Assembly (NCBI RefSeq): GCF_040276065.1
Contig: NZ_JBELOI010000002.1
Coordinates: forward strand, 62,001-126,000
Length of the DNA: 64,000 nucleotides
DNA from: Castellaniella sp040276065
GTDB taxonomy: Bacteria; Pseudomonadota; Gammaproteobacteria; Burkholderiales; Burkholderiaceae_B
Direction: 5' to 3'
The translations under genes were made by a program, and so were the position numbers. This document shows, piece by piece, positions 16,698 to 24,665 of this stretch. Below the pieces are notes generated by a model. The model ran no database searches. It worked only from the letters and a program-made list of their open reading frames with translations, and had not been told where the DNA came from. Numbering within the stretch: position 1 is the first letter of the stretch; each line of letters opens with the position of its first letter.

Positions 16698-17465
16698 GTG
16701 TTATCCAAACTCACTAGAAATTCCGAGACCCCGCTGTATCTGCAATTGGCCGAGCAGCTCGCCAATGAGATACAGGCCAAGCAGTGGCTGCCGCTGCAGA
16801 AGCTGCCTTCAGAACATGAGTTGACGCAGTTTTTCGGTGTCAGCCGCGTGACGGTCAGGCAGGCCTTTCGGGTGCTGGTCGACCGGGGCCTGGTCGTCAG
16901 CCGCCAGGGCAAAGGGGTGTATGTCCGCGGACCGCGCGTCAATCAGGATCTTGGATCCCTCAGGGGGTTCTACGATGGCCTGGTCGCGCGCAACTATGAC
17001 GTGGAAACAGAGGTGGTCGAGTTCGTCCAGCTCAAAGCGTCCGAGGCGGGGGCATCGGGCAATGTCTTCCAGTATGTCCGGCTCTATCAGCTCGAAGGCG
17101 CGATCATCGTCTTGGCGGATATCACCGTTTTTTGCCTGGATGCGCTCATCACCCAGGATCAGGTCGAACACCTGCCGGTGTATGCCTTGCTGCAAGAGGT
17201 GCTGAAAAAGAAGGTCGCGCGGGCCGCCACGCAGATCAAGGCCACCGGCATGAGGCCCGACATCGCCACGCGAATGGGCCTGGAAAGCACGGCGGGTCTG
17301 CTGCAAATGGACAGGACATCGTACGATGAGTCCGGCACGCTGCTGGAAAGCTCGCACTTCTACATTCAGCCCGATGTATTTGCCTTCGAAATGGAGGTGG
17401 CGGGTCCGATGCAGCTCGCCTCGGGGATCCGCAAGGTGTCCGGTTCCCGGAACACGGGGACGTGA
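16698..17465 (+). CDS. GntR-family (HutC/UTRA) transcriptional regulator 1
   Basis: This GntR regulator of the HutC subfamily has 255 residues. The winged helix-turn-helix covers residues 10-78 (LPSEHELTQFFGVSRVTV, then GKGVYVRGP). A UTRA ligand-binding domain follows from about residue 95 to 240 and ends in the typical ESSHFYIQPDVFAFEMEV. The start is GTG 16698 and has no strong ribosome binding site. It is divergent from the TRAP-1/aconitase X operon and is most simply its repressor. The ligand should be the TRAP-1 substrate or its product. It converges on the DUF3604 gene, with 83 bp between the stops. Confidence 0.9.
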   Translation: MLSKLTRNSETPLYLQLAEQLANEIQAKQWLPLQKLPSEHELTQFFGVSRVTVRQAFRVLVDRGLVVSRQGKGVYVRGPRVNQDLGSLRGFYDGLVARNYDVETEVVEFVQLKASEAGASGNVFQYVRLYQLEGAIIVLADITVFCLDALITQDQVEHLPVYALLQEVLKKKVARAATQIKATGMRPDIATRMGLESTAGLLQMDRTSYDESGTLLESSHFYIQPDVFAFEMEVAGPMQLASGIRKVSGSRNTGT

Positions 17466-17525
17466 TTCATGCGCAGCCTGATCGAGGCCGCGCTTGATCG
17501 GGCGCGCCGGATGCGGTCCGCGCGC

Positions 17526-17549
17526 ACCGACAGGCAATCGCCTGCCGGT
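17526..17549. terminator. Hairpin between convergent gntR-1 and the DUF3604 gene
   Basis: Arms ACCGACAGGC (17526-17535) and GCCTGCCGGT (17540-17549) form a 10-bp stem with one mismatch and a 4-base loop. The hairpin immediately follows the stop of the DUF3604 gene and lies 60 bp after gntR-1. It could end both transcripts, although neither side has a clear T-run, so intrinsic termination is not certain. Confidence 0.4.
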
Positions 17550-19795
17550 TAAGTTCTGGAAATGTATACGGGGCTTGAGTATATGAAAAAACCGTCCTCG
17601 GTCGTCGCCCGCAAATAAAGGGCGTTGTCCTTGCCTCGATGCAGCGGGACACGGATCCGCTGCCTGGTGCGGTGGCAGGCGTTCTCGTCCGGCAGGCGGT
17701 AGACGCGCAGGCGGCGTTGGATGCCGCCGTTCTCGAAGACCTGCGGCACCAGGCCGATGGAGTCGACCTCCACGGTCTCTTGCACGAGCGGCGTGTCGAT
17801 GCGCAGGGTGCCTCCCTTGCGCCGCTCCAGGAATACGTCCACGCCGGCGAAGCCGCCAGTCGTGAGGGATTGCCATTCCAGGCGTTGGGGCGAGGGCTGG
17901 GAGAGAACTTTGTCCAGGTTCCAGAAATTGATCGGCGTGGGATTTTCGAAGGCGTTGCCCTGCAGGGTCGCGTGCCCGTCCCAGATTGTTTGCCGCCCGC
18001 GGCCGCGATAGCCGGAGCCTTCCCAGACCATGCGGATCCGCCGGCCGAGGTCTTGCTCACCGTAAGGCCGGAAGGTTTCATGGACCTCCATGAGGTTGCG
18101 GATCTCGATGTTTTCGATCGGCCCGGGTGTCATCAACTCAAACTCGAAGACCACGCTGTCGCCATCGTATTCGACCACGGCACCGATGTCGGCCCAGTCG
18201 CTTTTTCTGGACTCTACCGGCGCGCCCAGGTTCGGGTCGTCCGAGAACAGTGTCGCCGGGCGATCAAAGGCCACCCCCGCGGACAGGTAGGCCCGGCAGC
18301 CGGTCGTGGCATAGTGCCGACGCTGGCGCAGGCATTCCGCCAGCGAGCGGCGAGTGAGCTCGTCCGCCAGCAGGCAGCTCAGGCCGCCATATGCGCCGAA
18401 CAGCGACGCGCCGGGATGGCTCGCGCCGTGGCGGCCTTTGTGTCCGTCGCTGTTGGCGAGGATGCCCACCCGGTAGCCTTGCGCAAACGCGTCACCCAGC
18501 AGCCATTCGAAGGTGCCCCAATCTGAATGCACCTCTATGGATCGTTCGATTTGCGCGTTATGGGACATGACGATGTCCGCGTAGCGCCCGCCGATATGCG
18601 CCTGGACGACCACGTCCTCTTTTTTTAGCGCTTCGAACAGCTCGTCCGCGCTGTTGGCGTCGGTGTCGACGTCCGACAGGTCGTCCACCAGGGCGTGGGA
18701 TGAGCGGTAGATCGGGCGGTCGTCCTCGAGGTACAGGACGTTCCGATCACCCCCCAGACCGGTGTTGCCCGACCATTCGTATCCGGGAAAGACGACAAAT
18801 TCGCCGTCTCGGTTGAATTCCTTGTTCAGGGCGTTCAGTTCCGCCCAGAATTTCTGGGTGATCTGGAAGTCGTTTCCCTGGTGGGACATGGCGTCCAGGA
18901 AGGCGCGGTCGCGTGCAAATTCCATCAACGCACGGGCGCTGTTGGTCCCGATGGTTTCCTCCGACTGTCCGTGCAGGTCGGCCCAATAGTGGCGGTGGCG
19001 CGACCGGCCATCGACGCGGCAGGGGTTCGAGCGCGCCACCGTCCGACCATCCTGGCGCACTTCGATTTGCAGGTCTCCGGGTTCCAGGGCCCGCAGTCCG
19101 GTGAGCACGTGCGCGGGCTGTCCTCGCTCCACGGTCAGGGAGGCCGGCAGATGTTGCAGCGGCAGGTTGGCGTGCAGACTGAAAACCCCTGCGACCTGGT
19201 CGGAAGGATTGCCCCATTTGTCCTCGCCCTTGAAGCCCAGCTTGAAGGGTTCTCCCGGCCGTGCCAGCGTCGGCAGGATGGCCTTGAAGGTGGCGGGGGG
19301 GCCCGACACGATGGCGATCGTAGGGGATGTGGGGAGCTCCACATATTGATAGGTCGCAAAGGCGTCGACCAGGACCTTGAACTCGAATCGTGGTTCGCAG
19401 AATGTTTGCACCCGAATGCCCGGAGATCCCCGGCGGGTGTCGCCGAAACGCACGGTGATGGTGTCGCCCTCGCGCAGGAAACCTTGTACGACCCGGATGA
19501 ACAAGGTCTTATCCCAGGGACGGATGTTGCGCTTGCGGTCATAGAGCACCTCAAGCACCGCCCCGTTGGAGGCTTCGACGGTGGTGTAGTTCAGGCCTAT
19601 CGGATCGTCGAACTGGGGCTTGCCCATGTCGCTCGCGAAGCGGTGCACGATCTTCAGCGACCCCGTGTCATCGATGCCGAAATAACCGGCGGTATAGATG
19701 AGCGTGAAGGAATGGATGCTGCCGGCCTCGAAGGCGCCGTCCGGGCTGAGGGTGGCTGAGCCCATGCGTTCCGGCGAGTAATGCGAATGTCCCAT
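17549..19795 (-). CDS. DUF3604-family protein, putative PHP-like metal-dependent hydrolase
   Basis: This 748-residue protein belongs to the DUF3604 family; I know of no established biochemical role. No signal peptide is visible, so it should be cytoplasmic. Residues 1-270 look like beta-sandwich domains. From about residue 275 histidine-rich motifs typical of a PHP-like metal site appear: YWADLHGQSEETIGTNS, MSHQGNDFQ, VQAHIGGRYADI, and ANSDGHKGRHG near residue 450. The segment FPGYEWSG near 345 is also typical. GGGAG lies about 11 bp before the ATG. The gene follows gntR-2 by 57 bp on the same strand and is divergent from TRAP-2. It probably acts on what TRAP-2 imports. Confidence 0.85.
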   Translation of the reverse strand: MGHSHYSPERMGSATLSPDGAFEAGSIHSFTLIYTAGYFGIDDTGSLKIVHRFASDMGKPQFDDPIGLNYTTVEASNGAVLEVLYDRKRNIRPWDKTLFIRVVQGFLREGDTITVRFGDTRRGSPGIRVQTFCEPRFEFKVLVDAFATYQYVELPTSPTIAIVSGPPATFKAILPTLARPGEPFKLGFKGEDKWGNPSDQVAGVFSLHANLPLQHLPASLTVERGQPAHVLTGLRALEPGDLQIEVRQDGRTVARSNPCRVDGRSRHRHYWADLHGQSEETIGTNSARALMEFARDRAFLDAMSHQGNDFQITQKFWAELNALNKEFNRDGEFVVFPGYEWSGNTGLGGDRNVLYLEDDRPIYRSSHALVDDLSDVDTDANSADELFEALKKEDVVVQAHIGGRYADIVMSHNAQIERSIEVHSDWGTFEWLLGDAFAQGYRVGILANSDGHKGRHGASHPGASLFGAYGGLSCLLADELTRRSLAECLRQRRHYATTGCRAYLSAGVAFDRPATLFSDDPNLGAPVESRKSDWADIGAVVEYDGDSVVFEFELMTPGPIENIEIRNLMEVHETFRPYGEQDLGRRIRMVWEGSGYRGRGRQTIWDGHATLQGNAFENPTPINFWNLDKVLSQPSPQRLEWQSLTTGGFAGVDVFLERRKGGTLRIDTPLVQETVEVDSIGLVPQVFENGGIQRRLRVYRLPDENACHRTRQRIRVPLHRGKDNALYLRATTEDGFFIYSSPVYISRT

Positions 19796-19852
19796 GTCTC
19801 TGATGTCTCCCTTGCCCGATCGATCGGAGGTGTTCTGGTGGCTTCGCCGGTT

Positions 19853-20641
19853 TCAGCGTGGCGGGCCGACGAAGTCCATGTCGAGGTCGCAGTTCGCCGG
19901 AGGGACGAACATTTTCTGGTACGAGATGGGTTGATCCAGGGTTTTGCCCAGGATGTCTATCCGCAAGGCCCAGCTGCCGCTTTCGACGCGCATCGATTCG
20001 GCGACTCGTGCGTCGAGCTGCACCAGCCTGGCGCCCCCCTTGGCCTCGGTGGTGGGATAACCGCACTCGGTCTCGAGTATTTCCTTCAGATTGACGTTTT
20101 CCAGTTTTTCCCGGGGCAGGTCCAGCAAAGGCTGGAAGCGCGAGGCCGGCAAGTACAGTTCGCTGTAGCAGTAGAAGCGGTCGTCCACTGAGATGCTGCG
20201 GTCGATGCGGATATAGCCTTCCGGGTCCGGCCCGAGCTGCGCGGCGCGCGTGAATGTGTCGACGATGCTCCTGCCCAGCAGATGAGCATAGACGGGAAGG
20301 TGCCGGCCTGTTTCCAGGTCGGTGAACCGATAGTGCCAGGATTTCCGTATCGAGCTTTTGGGCTGTCCGATGAACGTGCCGATGCCCTGCTTGCGGATCA
20401 CATAGCCGTCCGTGGCCAGCCCGCTCAGGGCTTTCTGCGTCGTGCCCAGGCTGATGCCCAGCAGCACGCCTAATTCGCGCTCGGGCGGCAGTTTCTCATC
20501 GGGCACCAGCTCGCCGTTCTCGACGGCCTGGATGACGGATTGCCGCAGTTGAGCATGCTTGCTGAGCCCGGGCTGGAGCAGCCGATGGAAGTATTTGCGT
20601 ATGGTGGCGGCGGGCACCGCGGGCAGTGTTTCCCTGGACAT
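19853..20641 (-). CDS. GntR-family (HutC/UTRA) transcriptional regulator 2
   Basis: This GntR regulator has 262 residues. Its winged helix-turn-helix is at about residues 28-95 (LPPERELGVLLGISLGTTQ; YVIRKQGIGTFIGQP), and a UTRA domain follows (residues 100-255, with a typical ISYQKMFVPP near the end). ATG 20641 is preferred. The frame extends upstream to a TTG at 20713, but that lies inside the 30-bp palindrome and would put the operator in the coding sequence. It is co-transcribed with the DUF3604 gene and divergent from TRAP-2. It is the obvious ligand for the palindromic operator. Confidence 0.9.
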   Translation of the reverse strand: MSRETLPAVPAATIRKYFHRLLQPGLSKHAQLRQSVIQAVENGELVPDEKLPPERELGVLLGISLGTTQKALSGLATDGYVIRKQGIGTFIGQPKSSIRKSWHYRFTDLETGRHLPVYAHLLGRSIVDTFTRAAQLGPDPEGYIRIDRSISVDDRFYCYSELYLPASRFQPLLDLPREKLENVNLKEILETECGYPTTEAKGGARLVQLDARVAESMRVESGSWALRIDILGKTLDQPISYQKMFVPPANCDLDMDFVGPPR

Positions 20642-20705
20642 GACGTTTGCTTTCACTTTGTCGTTGGCTCGTTTTTCCTGGGGAAGGTTACCAATGCTCG
20701 CCCTG

Positions 20706-20735
20706 GACGTCAATAGCTATATAGCTATTGACGTC
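20706..20735. promoter_or_regulatory. Perfect 30-bp palindromic operator between gntR-2 and TRAP-2
   Basis: Bases 20706-20735 form an uninterrupted, perfect inverted repeat; the left half is GACGTCAATAGCTAT and the right half is its exact reverse complement. It sits between the divergent genes gntR-2 (start 20641) and TRAP-2 dctP (start 20883). Each half contains TTGACG on the outward-reading strand, so both divergent promoters could have their -35 boxes inside it. One bound regulator dimer could then silence both directions. Confidence 0.75.
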
Positions 20736-20756
20736 TACATCTCAAGTTGCTATCTT
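20728..20756 (+). promoter_or_regulatory. Sigma-70-type promoter for TRAP-2
   Basis: TTGACG (20728-20733) and TATCTT (20751-20756) are 17 bp apart and point to dctP of TRAP-2. The -35 box lies in the right half of the 30-bp palindrome. The mirror-image TTGACG at 20713-20708 on the minus strand has only a weak TAACCT at 17 bp, so the gntR-2/DUF3604 promoter is less certain. Confidence 0.5.
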
Positions 20757-20882
20757 TCTGTTCCACCTGCTCCATAAAAAGGCAGGGGTCGTCGGAAAGA
20801 GGCCAGGGCTGGCGATGCGCAAGGAGGGAAGACAGCCTCCGCATCCCTTAAATCCATGAAGCAATCAAGACGGAGACAAGCC

Positions 20883-21971
20883 ATGAAGGGAGACAAGCAG
20901 TCCTGTGGTCCAGAGGACGGCGCGAGCCGGGCACGCCAACTGCTGCAGCCAGGGCGCAGGTCCTTGCTGCGCCTCGGGGTTTCGGGCGGTATGCTGGCTG
21001 GTGCGGGCATCTTGCCGGGCGTGATCGGTTCGGCATGGGCCCAGGGAGGCAAGACGCCGGAATTCAAGCTGAAGTTCGGCCACCCCTACAACGTCAAGCA
21101 TCCGCTGGCCAAAGGGGCCGAGAAATTCGCCGGCCTGCTCGCCGAGCGCACCGGGGGCGCGGTACAGGTCGATGTCTATCCGAACAGCACCATCGGATCG
21201 TCCCAGGCGCTGGTCAATGGCATGCAGATGGGTGCCGTGGACATCGCCCTGGTGCCGACCACGGACGTCGCGACGTTCTACGATCCGCTGGACGTGTTCT
21301 ACCTGCCCTTCATATTTTCCGACAGCGCCCATGCCTATCGCTTCGCGGATGGCGCGGCGGCCAAGGGGCTCTACGAAGAGATGCGGTCGCGCACGGGCAT
21401 CCGCTACCTGGCCATGATGGAGAGCGGCTTTCGGACCATCACCACGCGCGCGACCGCCGTTCGCGCCCCTGATGATTTGAAGGGGCTGAAGATGCGGGTG
21501 CCCAATAACCCGATCAACATCGCGACCTTCCGCGCGCTGGGTGCGAATGCGACGTCCATGGCGTTGAGCGAGGTCTTCACCGCGCTGCAGCAGGGCACGG
21601 TCGATGGCCAGGACAACCCGATCGGCAACGTCTATTCCTTTGGCTTCTACAAGGTGCAGGGTTACGAGACGCTGTCCAACCATCAATGGGCGGGCATCAT
21701 GTTTCTCATCAGCGACGCCAAATTCGCCGCACTGCCCGCGGATGTCCAGAAGGTCGTGGCCGAGGCCGCCAAGGAAAGCCAGGATTGGGAGCGCGCCGAG
21801 CTCCAGCGGGAGAACGGCAACTATCTGGATTTGATGCGCAAGGAAGGTCTGCAGGTCATCGATCTGAACGATGACGAGCGCGCCCGGTTTCGAGCCAAGA
21901 CGAAGACGGTTGTCGAGGAATTCGGCAAGGGCCTGAGCCGGGAACTCATCGACAGCGCCGTCAAGGCCTGA
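20883..21971 (+). CDS. TRAP transporter solute-binding protein (DctP type), TRAP-2, Tat-type signal
   Basis: This periplasmic receptor of TRAP-2 has 362 residues from ATG 20883. That start was chosen because GGAG stands 7 bp upstream; ATG 20856 lacks a ribosome binding site. The N-terminus has a twin-arginine motif (GRRSLLRLG, arginines 25-26), then a moderately hydrophobic stretch ending AWA-Q. Export by the Tat system is therefore likely, which is uncommon for DctP proteins. The mature part shows the usual LKGLKMRVPNNP arginine segment and TVDGQDNP. It is the first gene of the dctP-dctQ-dctM operon. Confidence 0.9.
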   Translation: MKGDKQSCGPEDGASRARQLLQPGRRSLLRLGVSGGMLAGAGILPGVIGSAWAQGGKTPEFKLKFGHPYNVKHPLAKGAEKFAGLLAERTGGAVQVDVYPNSTIGSSQALVNGMQMGAVDIALVPTTDVATFYDPLDVFYLPFIFSDSAHAYRFADGAAAKGLYEEMRSRTGIRYLAMMESGFRTITTRATAVRAPDDLKGLKMRVPNNPINIATFRALGANATSMALSEVFTALQQGTVDGQDNPIGNVYSFGFYKVQGYETLSNHQWAGIMFLISDAKFAALPADVQKVVAEAAKESQDWERAELQRENGNYLDLMRKEGLQVIDLNDDERARFRAKTKTVVEEFGKGLSRELIDSAVKA

Positions 21972-22093
21972 GCTGGGCTCCACACGATCGGGCGAGGCGG
22001 TCTCGTCCGGGGCGAGGTCGTTGGCGCCCCGGCGCCCGCTGCGGCTCCGGGATCGCCGCCGGTCGCGCCCCCCATCATTCCAGACGGTGAAAT

Positions 22094-22612
22094 ATGAGCC
22101 TCATCAAAGCATTCCTGGATCTCTCTGAAACCCTGATCGGCTTCGTGTGCGTCGTCCTCCTGGCCGCCATGTTCGCACTGGGCGTGACAGAGGTCTTTTG
22201 TCGTTATGTGGTGGAGTATTCGCTTTCGTTTCCCAGCGAACTGATCCGCTTCTTATTCGTCTGGAGTGTCTTCCTGGGTAGCGCGCTGGCCGTGCGCAAG
22301 AACAGCCATGCGGCGATCGAGCTGTTCGTCGGCTGGCTGCCCAATACCCTGGGCAAGGCCGTGATCATTTTCAGCCTGTTGCTGTCCGCGGTGTTCTTTG
22401 CCGTTCTCGTGGTCAAAGGCTATGACGTCGTCCTGCGGGTCGGTGCGCACAAATCGCCGGCCATGCGCCTGCCCATGAGCTATCCGTATGCCGCCATCCC
22501 GGTTGGCGCCGCGTTCATGCTGCTCTACACCCTGGAAGTCGTCGGACGGCAATTGGCCGGGCCGAGTGACACCAAGGGCGAAATCGACGAATCCACTCTG
22601 GCGGGCAACTAG
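22094..22612 (+). CDS. TRAP transporter small membrane subunit (DctQ), TRAP-2
   Basis: This four-helix membrane subunit has 172 residues. The DctQ signature FPSELIRFLFVWSVFLGSA followed by AVRKNSHAAIELF spans residues 47-78. The ATG follows the dctP stop by 122 bp; the ribosome binding site is weak (GGTGAA). It associates with DctM of TRAP-2. Nothing unusual was seen. Confidence 0.9.
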   Translation: MSLIKAFLDLSETLIGFVCVVLLAAMFALGVTEVFCRYVVEYSLSFPSELIRFLFVWSVFLGSALAVRKNSHAAIELFVGWLPNTLGKAVIIFSLLLSAVFFAVLVVKGYDVVLRVGAHKSPAMRLPMSYPYAAIPVGAAFMLLYTLEVVGRQLAGPSDTKGEIDESTLAGN

Positions 22613-22669
22613 CGCCCTGTTCAGGGATGTTGATGGATTTCCGATACCGACGACGAGAGGTCCAGAACC

Positions 22670-23944
22670 GTGTACACGATTACGATTTTCACCCTGATGA
22701 TCCTGCTGATGTGCATCCGCGTGCCGATCGCGGTGGCGATTGGCCTGGTTTGCGTCATCGGTTTGGTGGCCCATGGCGGATTCAACCTGGAAATCCTGGT
22801 CGCCCAGATGTTCGCGACCAATGATTCGTTTCCCCTGCTGGCCATTCCCTTCTTCATCCTGGCGGGCGAGATCATGTGCGCGGGAGGAATCTCGCAGCGG
22901 TTGGTCCGCTTTGCCGGATCGATGGTCAACCATTACCGGGGCGGGCTGGGGGCGGTGGCGATCCTGAGCTCAAGCTTCTTCGCGGCCATTTCCGGATCCA
23001 ATGCCGCGACGGTGGCCGCCATCGGCGGTGTGATGAGCCCGGAAATGCAAAAGAAGGGCTACAGCGCCGCGTATACCGCGGCCACGGTGGCGGCCGCCGG
23101 CGTCACCGGCATGATCATCCCGCCCAGCATTCTCTTGATACTCTATGGCGTGGTCACGGGGGTATCCATCACCGATCTGTTCATTGCCGGGCTGCTGCCC
23201 GGTATCGTGATCTGCATCAGCCTGCTGCTGGTCAACTGGGTGCTGTGCCGGGACATGCCGGTCGTCCAGGAGCGTTTCGAGGGCTTCAGCGCGATCTGGT
23301 CCCATTTCAAGGCGGCCTTCTGGGCCTTGCTCATGCCGGTCATTGTCCTGGGCGGCATTTATGGCGGCGTCTTCACGCCGACGGAATCGGCGGCCGTCGC
23401 CGTGCTCTATGGTCTGATCATCGGCCTGGCGTACAGGGAGCTGACCCTGCGCAAGCTCTATGCCATTTTCCTGAGATCCACGCTGACCACCGCCATCATC
23501 ATGCTGATCATGAATGCCGCCGGCGCCTTCACCTGGATGATCACCATCGATCAAGTGCCGCAACAAGTCTCGGCGTACCTGGCGGCGCATTCGGAAAGCC
23601 CGGCGGTCTTCATCATCTTTTGCAATCTCATGCTGCTGGTCGTGGGTTGTTTCATGAATGCGGCGGCGGCAATCACGGTTTTCACCGTGATCCTCTATCC
23701 GGCGGCCGTGGCGTTCGGGATCGACCCGGTCCTGTTCGGCGTGATCATGACGGTCAACCTCAGTATCGGGACTGTGACGCCCCCCGTGGGGGTGGACCTG
23801 TTCGTGGCCTCGGCCATCACCAACATCGCGCTGGAAAAGATCGTGGTCAAGATCTGGCCGTACATCCTGATGCTGGTGGTGGATCTGCTGTTGATTTCCT
23901 TTTATGCGCCCCTGTCGCTGACATTGGTGGAACTGATTCATTGA
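22670..23944 (+). CDS. TRAP transporter large membrane subunit (DctM), TRAP-2
   Basis: This large permease subunit has 424 residues. DctM signatures are present: AAISGSNAATVAAIGGVM near residue 105, GMIIPPSILLILYGVV near 147, and FTPTESAAVAVLYGLI near 235. The start is GTG 22670, with GAGAGG 9 bp upstream. It ends the TRAP-2 operon; yaeQ begins 164 bp later on the same strand. Confidence 0.93.
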   Translation: MYTITIFTLMILLMCIRVPIAVAIGLVCVIGLVAHGGFNLEILVAQMFATNDSFPLLAIPFFILAGEIMCAGGISQRLVRFAGSMVNHYRGGLGAVAILSSSFFAAISGSNAATVAAIGGVMSPEMQKKGYSAAYTAATVAAAGVTGMIIPPSILLILYGVVTGVSITDLFIAGLLPGIVICISLLLVNWVLCRDMPVVQERFEGFSAIWSHFKAAFWALLMPVIVLGGIYGGVFTPTESAAVAVLYGLIIGLAYRELTLRKLYAIFLRSTLTTAIIMLIMNAAGAFTWMITIDQVPQQVSAYLAAHSESPAVFIIFCNLMLLVVGCFMNAAAAITVFTVILYPAAVAFGIDPVLFGVIMTVNLSIGTVTPPVGVDLFVASAITNIALEKIVVKIWPYILMLVVDLLLISFYAPLSLTLVELIH

Positions 23945-24108
23945 CGGCGAGGGCGGCTGCGGCCTTCGTCACTGAGCGCGCCACCGCGAGGCCTATGCTG
24001 CAAGGGCCTTGGCAGCCTATGGCGTTCAGCGTCTATTCCGCCCGGGTTAGACTATCGGTTTTCCGGTTTCCGCCGTCTGGGCGCGAAGCCCCCGGGGGTC
24101 GAGGAGCC

Positions 24109-24657
24109 ATGGCGCTGCGCGCAACCATCTACAAAGCCGAGATCCACGTCGCCGACAATGATCGTGCCTACTACGGCAGCCATGCCGTGACCGTGGCCCG
24201 TCATCCTTCGGAAACCGACGAACGGCTGATGGTGCGCCTGTTGGCCTATGCCCTGCTCGTGGACGGCGACGAGGGCCTGGGCTTTACCCGCGGCCTGAGC
24301 GAGACCGACGAGCCCGATCTGTGGCGCCTGGACCTGACGGGCGCGATCCGGCAATGGATCGAGGTCGGCCTGCCGGACGACCGCCGCATCTTGAAGGCCT
24401 GCGGACGCGCCCAAGAGGTGATCGTGTTCGCCTACGGCCGCGGGCTCGAGGTCTGGTGGGCCGGCGTGCGGGGTAAAGTCGCCCGCGCGGGGAATCTGAA
24501 GGTCTATGCCCTGCCCGCCGAGGCGACCCGTGCGCTGGCGGCGTTGGCCGAGCGTGGCATGACGATGAACGTCAATGTGACGGATCGCACGGCGTGGGTG
24601 TCCTCGGCGCGGGGCGACGTCGGCGTCGATGTGGAGCTCCTGGCGGGCGAATCCTGA
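24109..24657 (+). CDS. yaeQ: YaeQ family protein
   Basis: This 182-residue protein matches the YaeQ family in length and sequence (MALRATIYKAEIHVADNDR at the start, PDLWRLDLTGAIRQWIEVG near residue 70). YaeQ has a PD-(D/E)XK nuclease-like fold. E. coli yaeQ was isolated as a multicopy suppressor linked to RfaH-dependent expression, but its mechanism is not settled. GAGGAG lies very close to the ATG. It converges with a TauE/SafE gene, with 8 bp between the stops, and is apparently unrelated to the TRAP operons around it. Confidence 0.9.
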   Translation: MALRATIYKAEIHVADNDRAYYGSHAVTVARHPSETDERLMVRLLAYALLVDGDEGLGFTRGLSETDEPDLWRLDLTGAIRQWIEVGLPDDRRILKACGRAQEVIVFAYGRGLEVWWAGVRGKVARAGNLKVYALPAEATRALAALAERGMTMNVNVTDRTAWVSSARGDVGVDVELLAGES

Positions 24658-24665
24658 GGGATGCC

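Noticed and set aside
20642..20713. Extended start (TTG 20713) for gntR-2
   Set aside because: It would begin inside the 30-bp palindrome and has no ribosome binding site. ATG 20641 gives a normal GntR/UTRA length.
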